A stretch of 64,000 nt of DNA. Origin: Erpobdella octoculata (lineage: Eukaryota > Annelida > Clitellata > Hirudinida > Erpobdellidae). Positions 50,320 through 61,049 of this stretch are shown here, piece by piece. Made by a program: the position numbers and the translations under genes. The stretch's first letter is position 1; the number at the start of each line of letters is the position of its first letter. A model generated the notes under the pieces. That model searched no databases. It was not told where the DNA came from and worked only from the letters and a program-made list of their open reading frames with translations. The stretch is from assembly GCA_963978895.1 (NCBI GenBank), contig OZ022239.1, forward strand, positions 36,735,330 to 36,799,329, in the 5' to 3' direction.

Positions 50320-51249
50320 ATGTATAGTGAAACGTACAAGAATCCATACAAAGGCACTGCATACATCGCCAAAGAAACTATCGGAAAAGGAGCATTTTCT
50401 ACGTGCGTTTACATGATCAATTCGGAAACAAAACAGGGTGTTGTAGGAAAATTTATTCGTAAAAAAACTAATCTTTGCCTTCGATCGGCAGACAATTTTG
50501 AAAAACAAATAAGACTAGAGGTTACTATTCTAAGTCGTCTTAACCATGAAAACATTGTTAAATATGTTGATCATTTTAGTAATGAAAGCAATTACATTAT
50601 TGTTACGGAATATTGCGAGGGTAATACTCTTTCTTGCCTACTAAAACGCTATTCAAGACTGAATAATGACATAGCTTGTCATTTTTTCTGCCAACTTTTG
50701 TCGGCTCTAAAGTATATCCATAGTCAGTCGATTGTGCATCGCGATTTAAAACCGGATAACATATTTCTTGACGGCAACAAAAACGTTAAAATCGGAGATT
50801 TTGGTCTCTCAATTACATTCAAAATGCTTGAAAGTGCAAAAAGAGATTGTGCAGGTACTATGTATTACATGGCTCCTGAAGTGATTACACAATCCGGATG
50901 TGGTCAAGAAATCGATATATGGTCCCTAGGCTGTGTCTTGTACAGAATGTTGACTGGCAAAGTGCCTTTTTATTCTAGATTTGATGACCGTTTACTAGAA
51001 AAAATTCGTAGTGGAAAATTTCATTCAAGTAAAAAATTAAGCCTTGAAGCAAAGGACCTTGTTAAAAAAATGCTGAATGTAGATCCTAAAAAAAGGCCAA
51101 GCTATGAAGATTTTCAAAAACATGATTTTGTTAGAGGATATGCCAAGGTTATGGACATATCAAAAAAATTAGCAGAAATGGAACTGTATGGGGAAGACAG
51201 AAATACGTTTAGTTGGTTTTGTTTGAAAACGCATTCTTATACTCTTTAG
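50320..51249 (+). CDS. Intronless Ser/Thr protein kinase, Polo-like type
   Basis: 309 residues, ATG at 50320, TAG at 51247. It is almost entirely a kinase domain. Glycine loop IGKGAFSTCVY (21-31), VVGKF with Lys44, Glu67, HRDLKPDN (140-147), DFG (160-162), APE (185-187) and DIWSLGCVLY (199-208) are all present, so catalysis is expected. The TEYCEGNTLS hinge, CGQEIDIWSLGCV and the domain end DPKKRPSYEDFQKHDFVRGY resemble Polo-like kinases more than other families. No Polo boxes follow; only about 35 residues remain after the domain. Single-exon structure in a genome with long introns suggests a retrocopy that kept its frame, or a real intronless PLK-like gene. A long (TACATA)n lies just upstream. 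Confidence 0.85.
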   Translation: MYSETYKNPYKGTAYIAKETIGKGAFSTCVYMINSETKQGVVGKFIRKKTNLCLRSADNFEKQIRLEVTILSRLNHENIVKYVDHFSNESNYIIVTEYCEGNTLSCLLKRYSRLNNDIACHFFCQLLSALKYIHSQSIVHRDLKPDNIFLDGNKNVKIGDFGLSITFKMLESAKRDCAGTMYYMAPEVITQSGCGQEIDIWSLGCVLYRMLTGKVPFYSRFDDRLLEKIRSGKFHSSKKLSLEAKDLVKKMLNVDPKKRPSYEDFQKHDFVRGYAKVMDISKKLAEMELYGEDRNTFSWFCLKTHSYTL

Positions 51250-51728
51250 AACAAGTGGCTTGATTCAAAGTTACACACATAGCAAAAAATCTAACACAAA
51301 TGAAACTGTGTTGAAAAAAAATATAATTGGTTTGTTTGGCTATTTTAGAAAAACAAGTAAAGGAAAAAACGAGTTTTTAAATGCTTTTATTTAACTTCAC
51401 TCGTCTCTCTTTTTGTTAGTTTGTTGGTTTGTTTGTCTGGTGTAATTAAATCTAAGAAACGAAAAATCACCCACTTTTCGATTGTTTTAGATTTTAAAAT
51501 TTTAGTCCGTTGGCTCAGATAAAGAAGCAAAGAAAAACATTTTTTTTAAATTTATTTTTTAACTAATATGTCTAATATAATTTTACTAGAGATAACCCGT
51601 CAAAATGACGGATTTGTTTACATCTAATTATATATTATTTTACGCATACATACATACATACATAAGAAATTATGCATGTAGATGAGTAGAATAATTGGCT
51701 AATTCACAATTATTTGCAATTCGTTTAT
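51250..51728. other. 3' flank of the kinase; no gene seen
   Basis: AT-rich. No clear AATAAA in the first 150 bases after the stop. Confidence 0.4.
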
Positions 51729-51900
51729 TCAGTTGAGGATTTCTTTGATAACAATGTTTTTTGTAAAAATTCTTGAGGTTTTTAATAAATCTCGATATAA
51801 GGTTTCTGTCACTAAAATTTTTATATTTTCGTGATATCTTCCTTGAGTTAACGCTACATACAGTTGACCATGAGCAAAGACTGGCTCATACATAAATGAG
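51729..51900 (-). pseudogene. Helitron helicase C-terminal fragment
   Basis: The minus frame contains MYEPVFAHGQLYVALTQGRY and ENIKILV. FAHGQLYVAL-S/T-R is the C-terminal signature of Helitron PIF1-like helicases. It lies directly against the minisatellite of the Helitron-like element, inverted to it. Everything upstream of the signature is lost. Confidence 0.65.
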
Positions 51901-52140
51901 CAAAAACGGGAACGGGAAGCCAACTGAGAGCGAAAGATAGTGGAAAGGGAAAGCGACCGAGAACGGGAAAGCAACCGGGAGCGGGAAAGCGACGGGAGCT
52001 AAAAAACGACCGAAAGCGGGAAGGCAACCGGGAGCAGAAAAGCGACCGGGAACGGGAAAGCGGAGAAGGAAACGGGAGCGAGAAAGACAAACATTAGAAA
52101 AACCTCTAAAAACCCCGGGCAATGCCGGGTGCCCCCGCTA

Positions 52141-52141
<1 letters not shown>
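51895..52141 (+). mobile_element. Helitron-like 3' end with minisatellite
   Basis: Minisatellite of AAGCGACCGGGAACGGG-type units, ATTAGAAAAACCTCTAAAA, hairpin CCCGGGCAATGCCGGG, TGCCCCCGCTAG, then T. Complete terminus, followed by an AT repeat. Confidence 0.72.
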
Positions 52142-52192
<51 letters not shown>

Positions 52193-52340
52193 TATATATT
52201 ATAGTAGCTTAGGTCACTCACTCACTCACTGATTCTGTTACGCTTAAGTTATTAGTCGTATAGACAATATCGATGTGCACGTAAGAATTTATTGCGCGCA
52301 GACGTGTAATAAAAATTATTATGCAATTGTACCTATTCAC

Positions 52341-52429
52341 CATGGACGTCTATATAATAGCAATATATAGTATTATATAGACGTCCATGCTATTCACCAT
52401 GGATATCTTGACTTAACAAGATATCCATG
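52341..52429. repeat. Two adjacent perfect hairpins separated by an 8-bp direct repeat
   Basis: Hairpin 1 (52341-52389) has an 18-bp stem CATGGACGTCTATATAAT and a 13-base loop. Hairpin 2 (52398-52429) has a 13-bp stem CATGGATATCTTG and a 6-base loop. CTATTCAC precedes each of them. Both stems share the CATGGA tip. Confidence 0.85.
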
Positions 52430-52786
52430 CTATATACACTCTCAGTCCTTGAGATCAAAAGAAGTGGCGCTGCCATCAAAAAATATTATATAATGAGACC
52501 ACTTTCAACGATGGCCGCCAATTTACAAAAAATGTCGTATATACTGAAATTCTTTATTAACGAATTATTGCACTCTTTAATTTTCACATCCTTTGAATTT
52601 ATATGAAATATTTCAGTAAATTTAAAATTTAAACATTAAAATTTTTTATTAAATTTGCTTATATATAAGAAAAAATTTTTATGGTTATCAAATGTCATTT
52701 TGTTTTTGTTGACTATTTTTTATAAAATGTATTTAAAGTATATCGTAATTTTAAAACATCCGTCCTTGGAACGGGCAAATATATAT
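52430..52786. other. No gene seen
   Basis: AT-rich spacer. Confidence 0.4.
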
Positions 52787-53240
<454 letters not shown>

Positions 53241-53384
53241 GATCATTGCATAAGTTTTCGAAGCACTGTTTACAATTGCGTAACAGGCATTACTTGCTAA
53301 TGGACTTCTTAATATTAAGAAATCCATGATTTGCTTCCGAGTCTTGCATAATGTGACCGATTGCGCGTTATTACAAATTATTAA

Positions 53385-53585
53385 GAGATAGATGGGGCGG
53401 GAAAGCGAACGGTATCGGGAAAGCGACCGGAATCGGGAAAGTGACCGGGAGCGGGAAAGCGACCGGGAGTGGGGGAGCAAGCGGGAACGGAAAAGCGGGA
53501 GAGAAAACGGGGAATTAAACGGGAGCTAGAGAAAAACGATAAAAAAACTCTAAAAACCCCCGAGCAACGCGGGTAACCCCGCTAG
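53385..53585 (+). mobile_element. Helitron-like 3' end with minisatellite
   Basis: AAGCGACCGGAATCGGGAA-type units, then AAAAACTCTAAAAACCCCC, GAGCAACGCGGGT, AACCCCGCTAG, T. The terminal hairpin is imperfect. Confidence 0.6.
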
Positions 53586-53607
53586 TATATATATATATAT
53601 ATATATA

Positions 53608-53729
53608 TACGCGGAAAAACGACCGGGAACGCCACGGGAACGGAAAAGCGGAGAATGAAACGGGAGCGAGAGAGACAAACATTAGAAAAACCTCTAAAAT
53701 CCTCGGGCAACGCCGGGTGCCCCCGCTAG
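53608..53729 (+). mobile_element. Helitron-like 3' end
   Basis: Short minisatellite, ATTAGAAAAACCTCTAAAA, CTCGGGCAACGCCGGG hairpin, TGCCCCCGCTAG, then T. Confidence 0.65.
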
Positions 53730-53960
53730 TATATATATATAAATAAATGTCTGTCTGTTTGATTTTGTGTGTCTTTTATGCATGGCTACATCATTTATCC
53801 GATCGTAATGAAACTTTCACACAACATTGAAAATCAATAAAGGAAAGTTTGTGAGAAAAAATTGAGATTGGTCACAAAATAAGCGGAAAAGAAAGGGCGA
53901 GCGGGAGTGGAAACTGGAGAAGGAGCGAAACGGGAACTGGAAAATGAGCAGATTTTAGTT
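53730..53960 (+). mobile_element. Helitron-like 5' portion
   Basis: TATATATAAATAAATGTCTG start, conserved CATTTATCCGATCGTAATGA block, GTCACAAAATAAGCGG, then a short minisatellite. It begins one base after the preceding 3' end, so two elements sit head to tail. Confidence 0.55.
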
Positions 53961-54275
53961 TTAAAAAAAAACTTAAAAAGAAAGATATTGGGATGTATTC
54001 GTTTGTTTAGTGGCAAACCAGCATTGCAATGTATTAAGGCAGCAGGGAACTGAGAATGGTTAAAAAATAGTACAGTAGACAGGGATAGTAATTTAATTCT
54101 GAAATTGGTAGGACCACACTTGAAAATCTCTATATATAAATAAAATCTCGTATTCATTACCAATAATAATACAATGTTAGTTTAGAATCGATTGCAAAGT
54201 TTGACGTCAGAGAAATCAAGTTAAATAAAAGTTTGTAAAAAAAGAAAATAAAATATTTAAAAAAACTTTTAAAAT
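53961..54275. other. No gene seen
   Basis: AT-rich. Contains TCTATATATAAATAAAATCTCG at 54130, another possible element start. Confidence 0.4.
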
Positions 54276-54625
54276 ACCACGTTTTTGTGAACTAAAAAAA
54301 AGAAATAAATTTTCTCTGGGCTGTGTGGGAAAAGTCTAGATGGAGGCATGCGTTAATTGTGGACATTCGTATAACAAACAAGCCATACATTTTTAACACT
54401 TAAAACGTGAGGCGCCTTTTAATAAAACTAAAAATCTGCTGTTTTTAAACAAGATAGAATGCTTTTTATGAATATAAATAGCCCCACGTTTTAATTGTTG
54501 AAAATTTATGGTTTGTTTGTTGTACAAATTTCTACAATTAACGCATGCCTCCATCAAAACATTTTTCACACAGCCCAGAGAAAAATTATAATATTTTTTT
54601 TAGTTCACAAAAACGTGGTATTTTT
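54276..54625. mobile_element. Fold-back MITE-A, full copy
   Basis: The left arm starts TACCACGTTTTTGTGAAC and includes TTCTCTGGGCTGTGTG, GGAGGCATGCGTTAATTGTG and AACAAACAAGCC. The right arm repeats these inverted, ending GTTCACAAAAACGTGGTA. The arms are about 160 bp; the loop region is AAAACTAAAAATCTGCTG. Partial copy at 17018. Confidence 0.8.
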
Positions 54626-56732
54626 AATTTTCCCGATCCCGACTGACTGACTGACTGACTGATAATCAACGCCGAGCTCAAACCCCTCATCCTAGGAACG
54701 TGAAATTTGGAACTTATATTACGTTTATTTCGTAAGCATCCACTAAGAAAGAATTTTGAAAATTTTGCTTCTGAGAGGAAGAAACTGGAAAAGAAATCTT
54801 TTTCTAAAACAATGTATATCTCGAAAACCAAAAATGAGGAGATTTTGAAATTTGGTATATGTATTCTTCATAAAAAATAAAAAGTTACGTGTTTCTCAAT
54901 TTTTTGAAAATTCGGTTTCCCGGACCTCAAATGTGGGTTGGAAAATTGGGTTATTTGGTTTTTAAAGTAGCTGCTACTCAACAACTGTGAATGCTACAGG
55001 AGTACAAATTAGTATTTAGTTTTCACTCCAAAAATAATGAAATACGTGTTTTACCATTTTTTTTAAATTTGGTTTCCAGGACCTCAAATGTGGGGTGGAA
55101 AATAAGGTTATTTGGTTTTTAATGTAACTGCTACTCAAAAACTGTAGATGCTACAGGAGTAAAAATTAGTATTTGGTTTCTTCTCTAGAAATAATGATAA
55201 ACGTGTTTTAAAATTTTTTGAAAATTTGTTTTCTAGGACTTCAAATATGGGGTTGAAAATATGGTTACTTGGTTTTTAAAGTAACTGCTACTCAAAAACT
55301 GTAAATGCTACAAAAGTAAAATTAGTATTTAGTTTCTATTCTAAAAATAATGATGTACGTGTTTCACCATTTTTTAAAAATTTGGTTTCCAGAACTTCAA
55401 ATGTGGGGTGGAAAATAGGGTTATTTGTTTTTAAAGAAACTGCTACTCAAAAACTGTTAATACCTCAGATGTAAAAATTAGTATTTAGTTTCTATTCTAA
55501 AAATAAAGATATACGTGTTTTACCATTTTTTAAAATTTGGTTTCCAGGACCTCAAATGTGGGGTGGAAAATAAGATTATTTGGTTTTTAATGTAACTGCT
55601 ACTCAAAAACTGTAGATGCTACAGGAGTAAAAATTAGTATTTGGTTTCTAATCCAGAAATAATGATAAACGTGTTTTACAAATTTTTGAAAATTTGTTTT
55701 CTAGGACTTCAAATATGGGGTGGAAAATAGGGTTACTTGGTTTTTAAAGAAACTGCTACTCAAAAACTGTAAATGCTACAAAAGTAAAATTAGTATTTAG
55801 TTTCTACTCTAAAAATAATGATATACGTGTTTCACCATTTTTTGAAAATTTGGTTTCCAGGACCTCAAATGTGAAGTGGAAAAAAGGTTATTTGATTTTA
55901 AAATAACTGCTACTCAAAAACTGTAAGTGCTACGGATGTGAAAATTAGTATTTTGAGGTTTGTGCCGGTTAAAAGTTGATGAGTTCACCGGACGGACGGG
56001 CCAAGCCGTTATTTTAGGGTCTTCATAAGGCCCTGCCCAAACCTTTAATCAAGGTGGGACGGGCCGAGATTTTTAACCAAGTATATAGACATTTTAGTGA
56101 TTTTAGGGTGTTCAGACGGGCCGGGCTAAACCTGAAGTCAAGGTGGGACGGGCCGAAGTTTTTCATCAAGTATATAGAACTTCTAGGCCTGTAAAAACGG
56201 GCTGGGCCCATATTAGACGGGCCGTGCCGGGCCAGGAATTTCGGTTTTTGAAACGGGCTGGCCCAAGTTGTCGACGGGCCGAGTCGAAACCTAAAAAATT
56301 GATCCGTGCAGTACAATACTATGTTTGCACGGTTCAAATTCTCTAATTTCATGCGAGCGGAAACGGGAGAGCACGGAAAAAATTATTAAAAAGGTTTAGA
56401 GTCCCTATTCTTATCTCCAGGCTCAGGGGGGCCAAAAACTCTTTCATACCAAAAGTGCTTTTGTACGACCATAAAACCACACCTTTTGAAAGGCTAAAAG
56501 AAGTTAGGAAAGAATGGAGAAGAGAAAATGAGCACGAGCGGAAAAGGGAACAGGAAAGGGAGAGCAAGCGGGAACGGGAAAGCGACTAAGAGCGGGAAAG
56601 TGACCGGGAACGGGAAAGCGACCGGGAGCGGGAAAACGACCGGGAGCGGGAAAACGACCGTGAGCGGGAAAACGACCGGGAACGGGAAAGCGAGTAGGAG
56701 CGGGGAAGGAAACGCGAGCGAGGCATACAAAC

Positions 56733-56848
56733 TGTAAGATGAAGATAATTCATCTTACGTATTTTTCATAGTATTTGTTTATTTTATTTTATTATGTGTG
56801 CATTTTATTAGGATTGGATATTTCGTAACAATAAGTCATATATATATG

Positions 56849-56879
<31 letters not shown>

Positions 56880-56953
56880 ATGTATATGTATATATGTTTT
56901 TATATATATGTATGTGTGTATGTGTGTGCGTATTTACTAATTTTTTTATCTAG

Positions 56954-56988
<35 letters not shown>

Positions 56989-57320
56989 TTTTCCTGATTT
57001 TGATTGGTAAGAATGTAAATATTATTTTGTAGATGAATTTTGAGAATCTAGACAGTGTGTTATAAAGTTGAGCGTTCGAGAAGAAAAATAAAAGTTTAAA
57101 GAGACGTGCTGCAGAGAGAAATTGGAATTTACAAAAGATTTGTTAGAACCGTGCGAAATTCTACAAAGTGAGAGAATTCAGTTTTATTTGAGTCCAGTTA
57201 AAAGATTTATTTTTCAAGGGAGAATAATTAAGTTAAAATAAATTCGAGAAATATTGTGATATAAATAACTTCGACTTTAACGTTACGAATCGCTAGAAAG
57301 CATATTCCTCTACGTTTACA
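56733..57320 (+). repeat. 5' LTR of R3
   Basis: 588 bp, TG...CA, contains TA/TG simple repeats (56843-56983). It is followed by TTGGTGACCTCGACGT, the probable primer site (tRNA not assigned). Confidence 0.93.
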
Positions 57321-57418
57321 TTGGTGACCTCGACGTATTTACGCATTTTCATACGTAAATATATTTTTCTGAAGTTGTTTGATCACAAGTGACCGAATTT
57401 TTTTTTCTTTCGTGAAAG

Positions 57419-59308
57419 ATGTCTGACGAGAAATTCATTGCGATGGGACAGGCCCTAGGCTATTCCGGAGAAGATTTAAGGAATTATGTCAAAGAGTTAA
57501 AGGATGAAGAAAGAGTTAGGAGATTAGAAGAACGTGAAGAAAAAAAACAAGAACGGGAAGAGCGAGAAAAAAAGGCTCAGCAAGAACGGGAAGAGCGAGA
57601 ACGGGAACGTGAACACGAAGAGAAGAAGAATCAAGAAGCTAAAGAAGAGCGAGAACGGGAACGTGAACACGAAGAGAAGAAGAATCAAGAAGCTAAAGAA
57701 GAACGAGAACGGGAACGGGAACACGAGTTAGAACTAAAAAAGCTGGAATTAGAGGCCCTAACGAAAAAAGAGCCAAAGGTAGAGGTAACAAAGATTCCTT
57801 ATCCAAAGTTTTCTGAAGGTGATGACATCGACGCATTTTTGCTGAGATTTGAGTCATTGGCAAAAGCCAATGGTCACCCTCAGAAGGATTGGGGAATGCT
57901 TCTAGGGTCGTTGCTTAGTGCGAAGACTTTGGAAGTGTTTGGCCAACTTAGCGATAGTCAGATGCAGGACTACAGAACGGCAAAGGAGGCACTCCTTCGT
58001 CGTTTTGGGAAGTCAGCGGAAGACTATCGCATAATGTTTCGAGAGTCAATGCCTGAAACGGAGGAGACCTGGGAACATTATCTAGTGCGGCTAGATAGCC
58101 ACCTCAGGCGCTGGGTAGATCTCGCGGACAAACAAAATCTGTTGTTTTTGTTTCTGAAAGAGCAGTTTTTCGGAAAGTGCCCGGCGGGAATGGTCGAATA
58201 CTTGTTGGATAAAGAGAGCATAGATGTCAATGAGCTGTGCCTTTGGGTAAACAAGTACAGCCAAGCCCATCCAGAGAAGAGGTTGGCAAAATTGGACAGC
58301 AATAGCAGGATGGGTTGGAACCGGGGTCTGTCGGTCAGTGACGCCAAAATGGTTGAACCTCGCTGCTACAACTGTCATCAAACGGGGCACATGGCAAGAG
58401 AGTGTCGGCAGAGTAGCCCTAGTAATCCTGTACTTTTTCAAACACGGAAAGAGACGACTACGTCAGCACCATGCAAGGATTCCGGTGTTGTGAATGCATG
58501 CGCTGCCATGGTGATGGAAGAAAAAATGGATGAGGTGGAATTGAAGTGTGGATGCATTTTTCCTGTCATTGCGGATGGTTGTTTGCACTCAGGAGAAAAA
58601 TTTAAATTAACCAGAGGGTTTGTGAACAGAAAACCGGTAAAAGTTTTGAGGGACACTGGCTGTACTTCCATAATAGTAAAGGAATCATTAGTGCACCCGC
58701 GTCAGATGACCGGAAGAACAAGACCCTGTGTTTTGATCGACGGCACAGTTCGGGTAGCCCCAACAGCAGTGGTAAAAATCAAAACAGGCTGGTTCAGAGG
58801 AACTAGAGAGGTGGTCTGCATGAAAAACCTACTTTGCGATCTCGTGCTGGGAAATGTTGAAGGGGTAAGGGGTTTTGATGCAATGGCGGCAGGAAAACGT
58901 TTTGGTCGGAAACCACAGAAATCCGCTTCCAACTACGACAGCACTCAGAGGAATGATCGGGTAAATTTTAGAAAATCGTCGGCTAACTCGGAGCGGTATC
59001 AAAGCAAGGAAAGAAACACGTCTGCCATTTCAAAGGTAGAAAATAAAGTTGAGGCAAAAGTTCAAGCTTTGAATCCGCCAAAAGAAAGACCAAGGCTCAA
59101 TCTTCTGCCTAGAGGCCAACATGGGGGGGTGGGGAAAGTTGGAAAGTTGAATTCGGCAATCTTCGGAGATGCCCGCCCTGTTGACACAGCACGCAGAGAG
59201 ATGGAGATTGAGAATAAGTTGAAAGGAAACTATTTCAAAGGCAAGGAGAACATCGGTGCTGACTTTCTTAGTCGTAAAGAGAGTGACGATGTAATCAAGA
59301 AACACTGA
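57419..59308 (+). CDS. R3 Gag-protease fused to RNase H remnant
   Basis: 629 codons. Residues 1-120 are a Glu/Arg/Lys coiled coil with tandem repeats (EEKKNQEAKEERERERE). The capsid region FSEGDDIDAFLLRFESLAKA, YLVRLDSHLRRW and KEQFFGKCPAGMVEYL resembles SCAN-like Gypsy capsids. A CCHC knuckle, CYNCHQTGHMAREC, is at about residue 319, and a protease-like LRDTGCTSIIV at about 412. The end KGKENIGADFLSRKE matches the terminal part of Gypsy RNase H, so RT and most of RNase H are deleted and integrase is absent. The frame is open across the deletion. The ATG lies in a good context after the long leader. Confidence 0.88.
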   Translation: MSDEKFIAMGQALGYSGEDLRNYVKELKDEERVRRLEEREEKKQEREEREKKAQQEREEREREREHEEKKNQEAKEEREREREHEEKKNQEAKEEREREREHELELKKLELEALTKKEPKVEVTKIPYPKFSEGDDIDAFLLRFESLAKANGHPQKDWGMLLGSLLSAKTLEVFGQLSDSQMQDYRTAKEALLRRFGKSAEDYRIMFRESMPETEETWEHYLVRLDSHLRRWVDLADKQNLLFLFLKEQFFGKCPAGMVEYLLDKESIDVNELCLWVNKYSQAHPEKRLAKLDSNSRMGWNRGLSVSDAKMVEPRCYNCHQTGHMARECRQSSPSNPVLFQTRKETTTSAPCKDSGVVNACAAMVMEEKMDEVELKCGCIFPVIADGCLHSGEKFKLTRGFVNRKPVKVLRDTGCTSIIVKESLVHPRQMTGRTRPCVLIDGTVRVAPTAVVKIKTGWFRGTREVVCMKNLLCDLVLGNVEGVRGFDAMAAGKRFGRKPQKSASNYDSTQRNDRVNFRKSSANSERYQSKERNTSAISKVENKVEAKVQALNPPKERPRLNLLPRGQHGGVGKVGKLNSAIFGDARPVDTARREMEIENKLKGNYFKGKENIGADFLSRKESDDVIKKH

Positions 59309-59324
59309 CGCGTTTCTTTTTTCG

Positions 59325-59338
59325 AAGAGGGGGGATAT
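59325..59338 (+). promoter_or_regulatory. Polypurine tract of R3
   Basis: GAAGAGGGGGGATA directly before the 3' LTR. Confidence 0.7.
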
Positions 59339-59453
59339 GTAAGATGAAGATAATTCATCTTACGTATTTTTCATAGTATTTGTTTATTTTATTTTATTAT
59401 GTGTGCATTTTATTAGGATTGGATATTTCGTAACAATAAGTCATATATATATG

Positions 59454-59484
<31 letters not shown>

Positions 59485-59558
59485 ATGTATATGTATATAT
59501 GTTTTTATATATATGTATGTGTGTATGTGTGTGCGTATTTACTAATTTTTTTATCTAG

Positions 59559-59593
<35 letters not shown>

Positions 59594-59925
59594 TTTTCCT
59601 GATTTTGATTGGTAAGAATGTAAATATTATTTTGTAGATGAATTTTGAGAATCTAGACAGTGTGTTATAAAGTTGAGCGTTCGAGAAGAAAAATAAAAGT
59701 TTAAAGAGACGTGCTGCAGAGAGAAATTGGAATTTACAAAAGATTTGTTAGAACCGTGCGAAATTCTACAAAGTGAGAGAATTCAGTTTTATTTGAGTCC
59801 AGTTAAAAGATTTATTTTTCAAGGGAGAATAATTAAGTTAAAATAAATTCGAGAAATATTGTGATATAAATAACTTCGACTTTAACGTTACGAATCGCTA
59901 GAAAGCATATTCCTCTACGTTTACA
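59339..59925 (+). repeat. 3' LTR of R3
   Basis: Essentially identical to 56733-57320. Confidence 0.93.
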
Positions 59926-59975
59926 CAAACATTAGAAAAACCTCTAAAACCCCGGCAATGCCGGGTACTCCCAGG

Positions 59976-60360
59976 CCCGTCGAGAGGATGAACGGGGCCC
60001 GGGTCAATTTTTTCTCATGGGCCTCTTAGTTGTATTATTATTATTATTATTAATATAATTAATATTATTATTTTTTGTTATTATATGTTCTGGAAGCCGG
60101 TCATGCAATTTTTTCCAACTTGATTCATTTACCGCTGACGACCCAGCACTAGAAGACAAATGTGATTTTGGTACTTGATGTCGCTGTCCAAATAAACGAC
60201 AAGGAAAACAAAACAGAGCTTGCTTTAACTCGCCCCAAGCCAGATAATGACGTGGGCTTTCTTCACCGTTAGCTGCTTTACGAACTAAAACAGAGAAAGA
60301 GGAAATTTAATGTTTTTTTATCTTTTGGAAATGTTTTTGTTTGTGGTGAGACTCCAGTGC
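59976..60360 (-). pseudogene. hAT/ZMYM transposase fragment (TTF zinc finger)
   Basis: The minus strand from about 60290 reads VRKAANGEESPRHYLAWGEL, ALFCFPCRLFGQRHQ and SWKKLHD, the TTF-type zinc-binding region of ZMYM/hAT transposases. The left end, CAGGCCCGTCGAGAGG (59973), may be its terminal repeat. No further domains are recognisable. Confidence 0.55.
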
Positions 60361-60695
60361 AAACAGCTTCTTCTATTTTTTTCTCTGAAATATCAAATCG
60401 ATAGAAGCTTGGTTAAGTAGACCTAAGTCAAAACCTTCACAAGCTTATTTTGATAATTGGAGCTATGAATAACTCCGGGTTTATTTTTTCACTATTTATG
60501 GCCTGCAATAATGTCTCGTCTTTGTTTGCTGCGTCACAATGTCGGATTTCAACTTCTAGAGGCTCCACTTGACATTCAGACAACTCAATGACATTGGTGT
60601 TGCTGGTGTCAACAAATGAGGTACCTTGTCTGTGTTGTTGTGGAAGAACCTAGCGGAGCACCTGATGGTAGTGAAAAAACTTTGTTAGCTTAGGC
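60361..60695. other. No gene seen
   Basis: Sequence between the hAT fragment and a MITE, possibly more hAT remnant on the minus strand, too decayed to call. Confidence 0.35.
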
Positions 60696-61049
60696 AACTA
60701 AAGCCCTGTACACATCGAAAAACGTGAGTTGATACGACCCGATCAAATTTGACACGTCCGATACAATCGGAGTTTGTCGATGTGATATAGCCCTTAATGA
60801 CATCAAGCTGAGTTTAGCAAGTTTGTAAATTGCCAGCGAATCACCGATAAGATGTACTATAAATTTGTCACACTTTCTCGTGATTGGTTTAAGAACAAAA
60901 CTGGGTCGAAATGTAAGATACACGCGACTTCAACGTGCTTGTCGTGTTGGGTTTGTGCTTGACCATTTCACATCGACCGATTTTATCTGATTTTTTGTTT
61001 GTTTGGTGTTGTCGGGTTGTGTTTTTTGTCGATGTGAACAGGCTTTAGA
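60696..61049. mobile_element. MITE-C with 25-bp terminal inverted repeats
   Basis: Left TAAAGCCCTGTACACATCGA and right, inverted, TAAAGCCTGTTCACATCGAC. Internal CATCGAC/GTCGATGTG motifs are also inverted. No coding capacity; the 77-codon frame inside is incidental. Confidence 0.7.

Larger units (their letters stand above)
56733..59925 (+). mobile_element. LTR retrotransposon R3, near-identical LTRs, gutted
   Basis: LTRs 56733-57320 and 59339-59925 are indistinguishable by eye apart from about one base of length. The 5-bp target duplication CAAAC is at 56728-56732 and 59926-59930. LTRs start TG and end CA and open with the inverted repeat GTAAGATGAA/TTCATCTTAC. The inside has one 629-codon frame with Gag and protease but no RT or integrase. 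The insertion is young yet non-autonomous. Confidence 0.93.
54635..59975 (+). mobile_element. Large Helitron-like element, split by LTR element R3
   Basis: Starts CCGATCCCGACTGACTGACTG with AATCAACGCCGAGCTCAA and GTGAAATTTGG. Seven satellite units of about 156 bp follow (54870-55960), then the GGCCCG-rich block (55990-56330) and a GC minisatellite (56515-56720). The 3' part resumes after R3 at 59926 with CAAACATTAGAAAAACCTC, CCCCGGCAATGCCGGG, TACTCC. The terminal CTAG is lost or altered (CCAGG). Non-coding. Confidence 0.65.

Noticed and set aside
60690..60923. 77-codon minus-strand ORF
   Set aside because: Lies inside the inverted-repeat element MITE-C and has no coding features.
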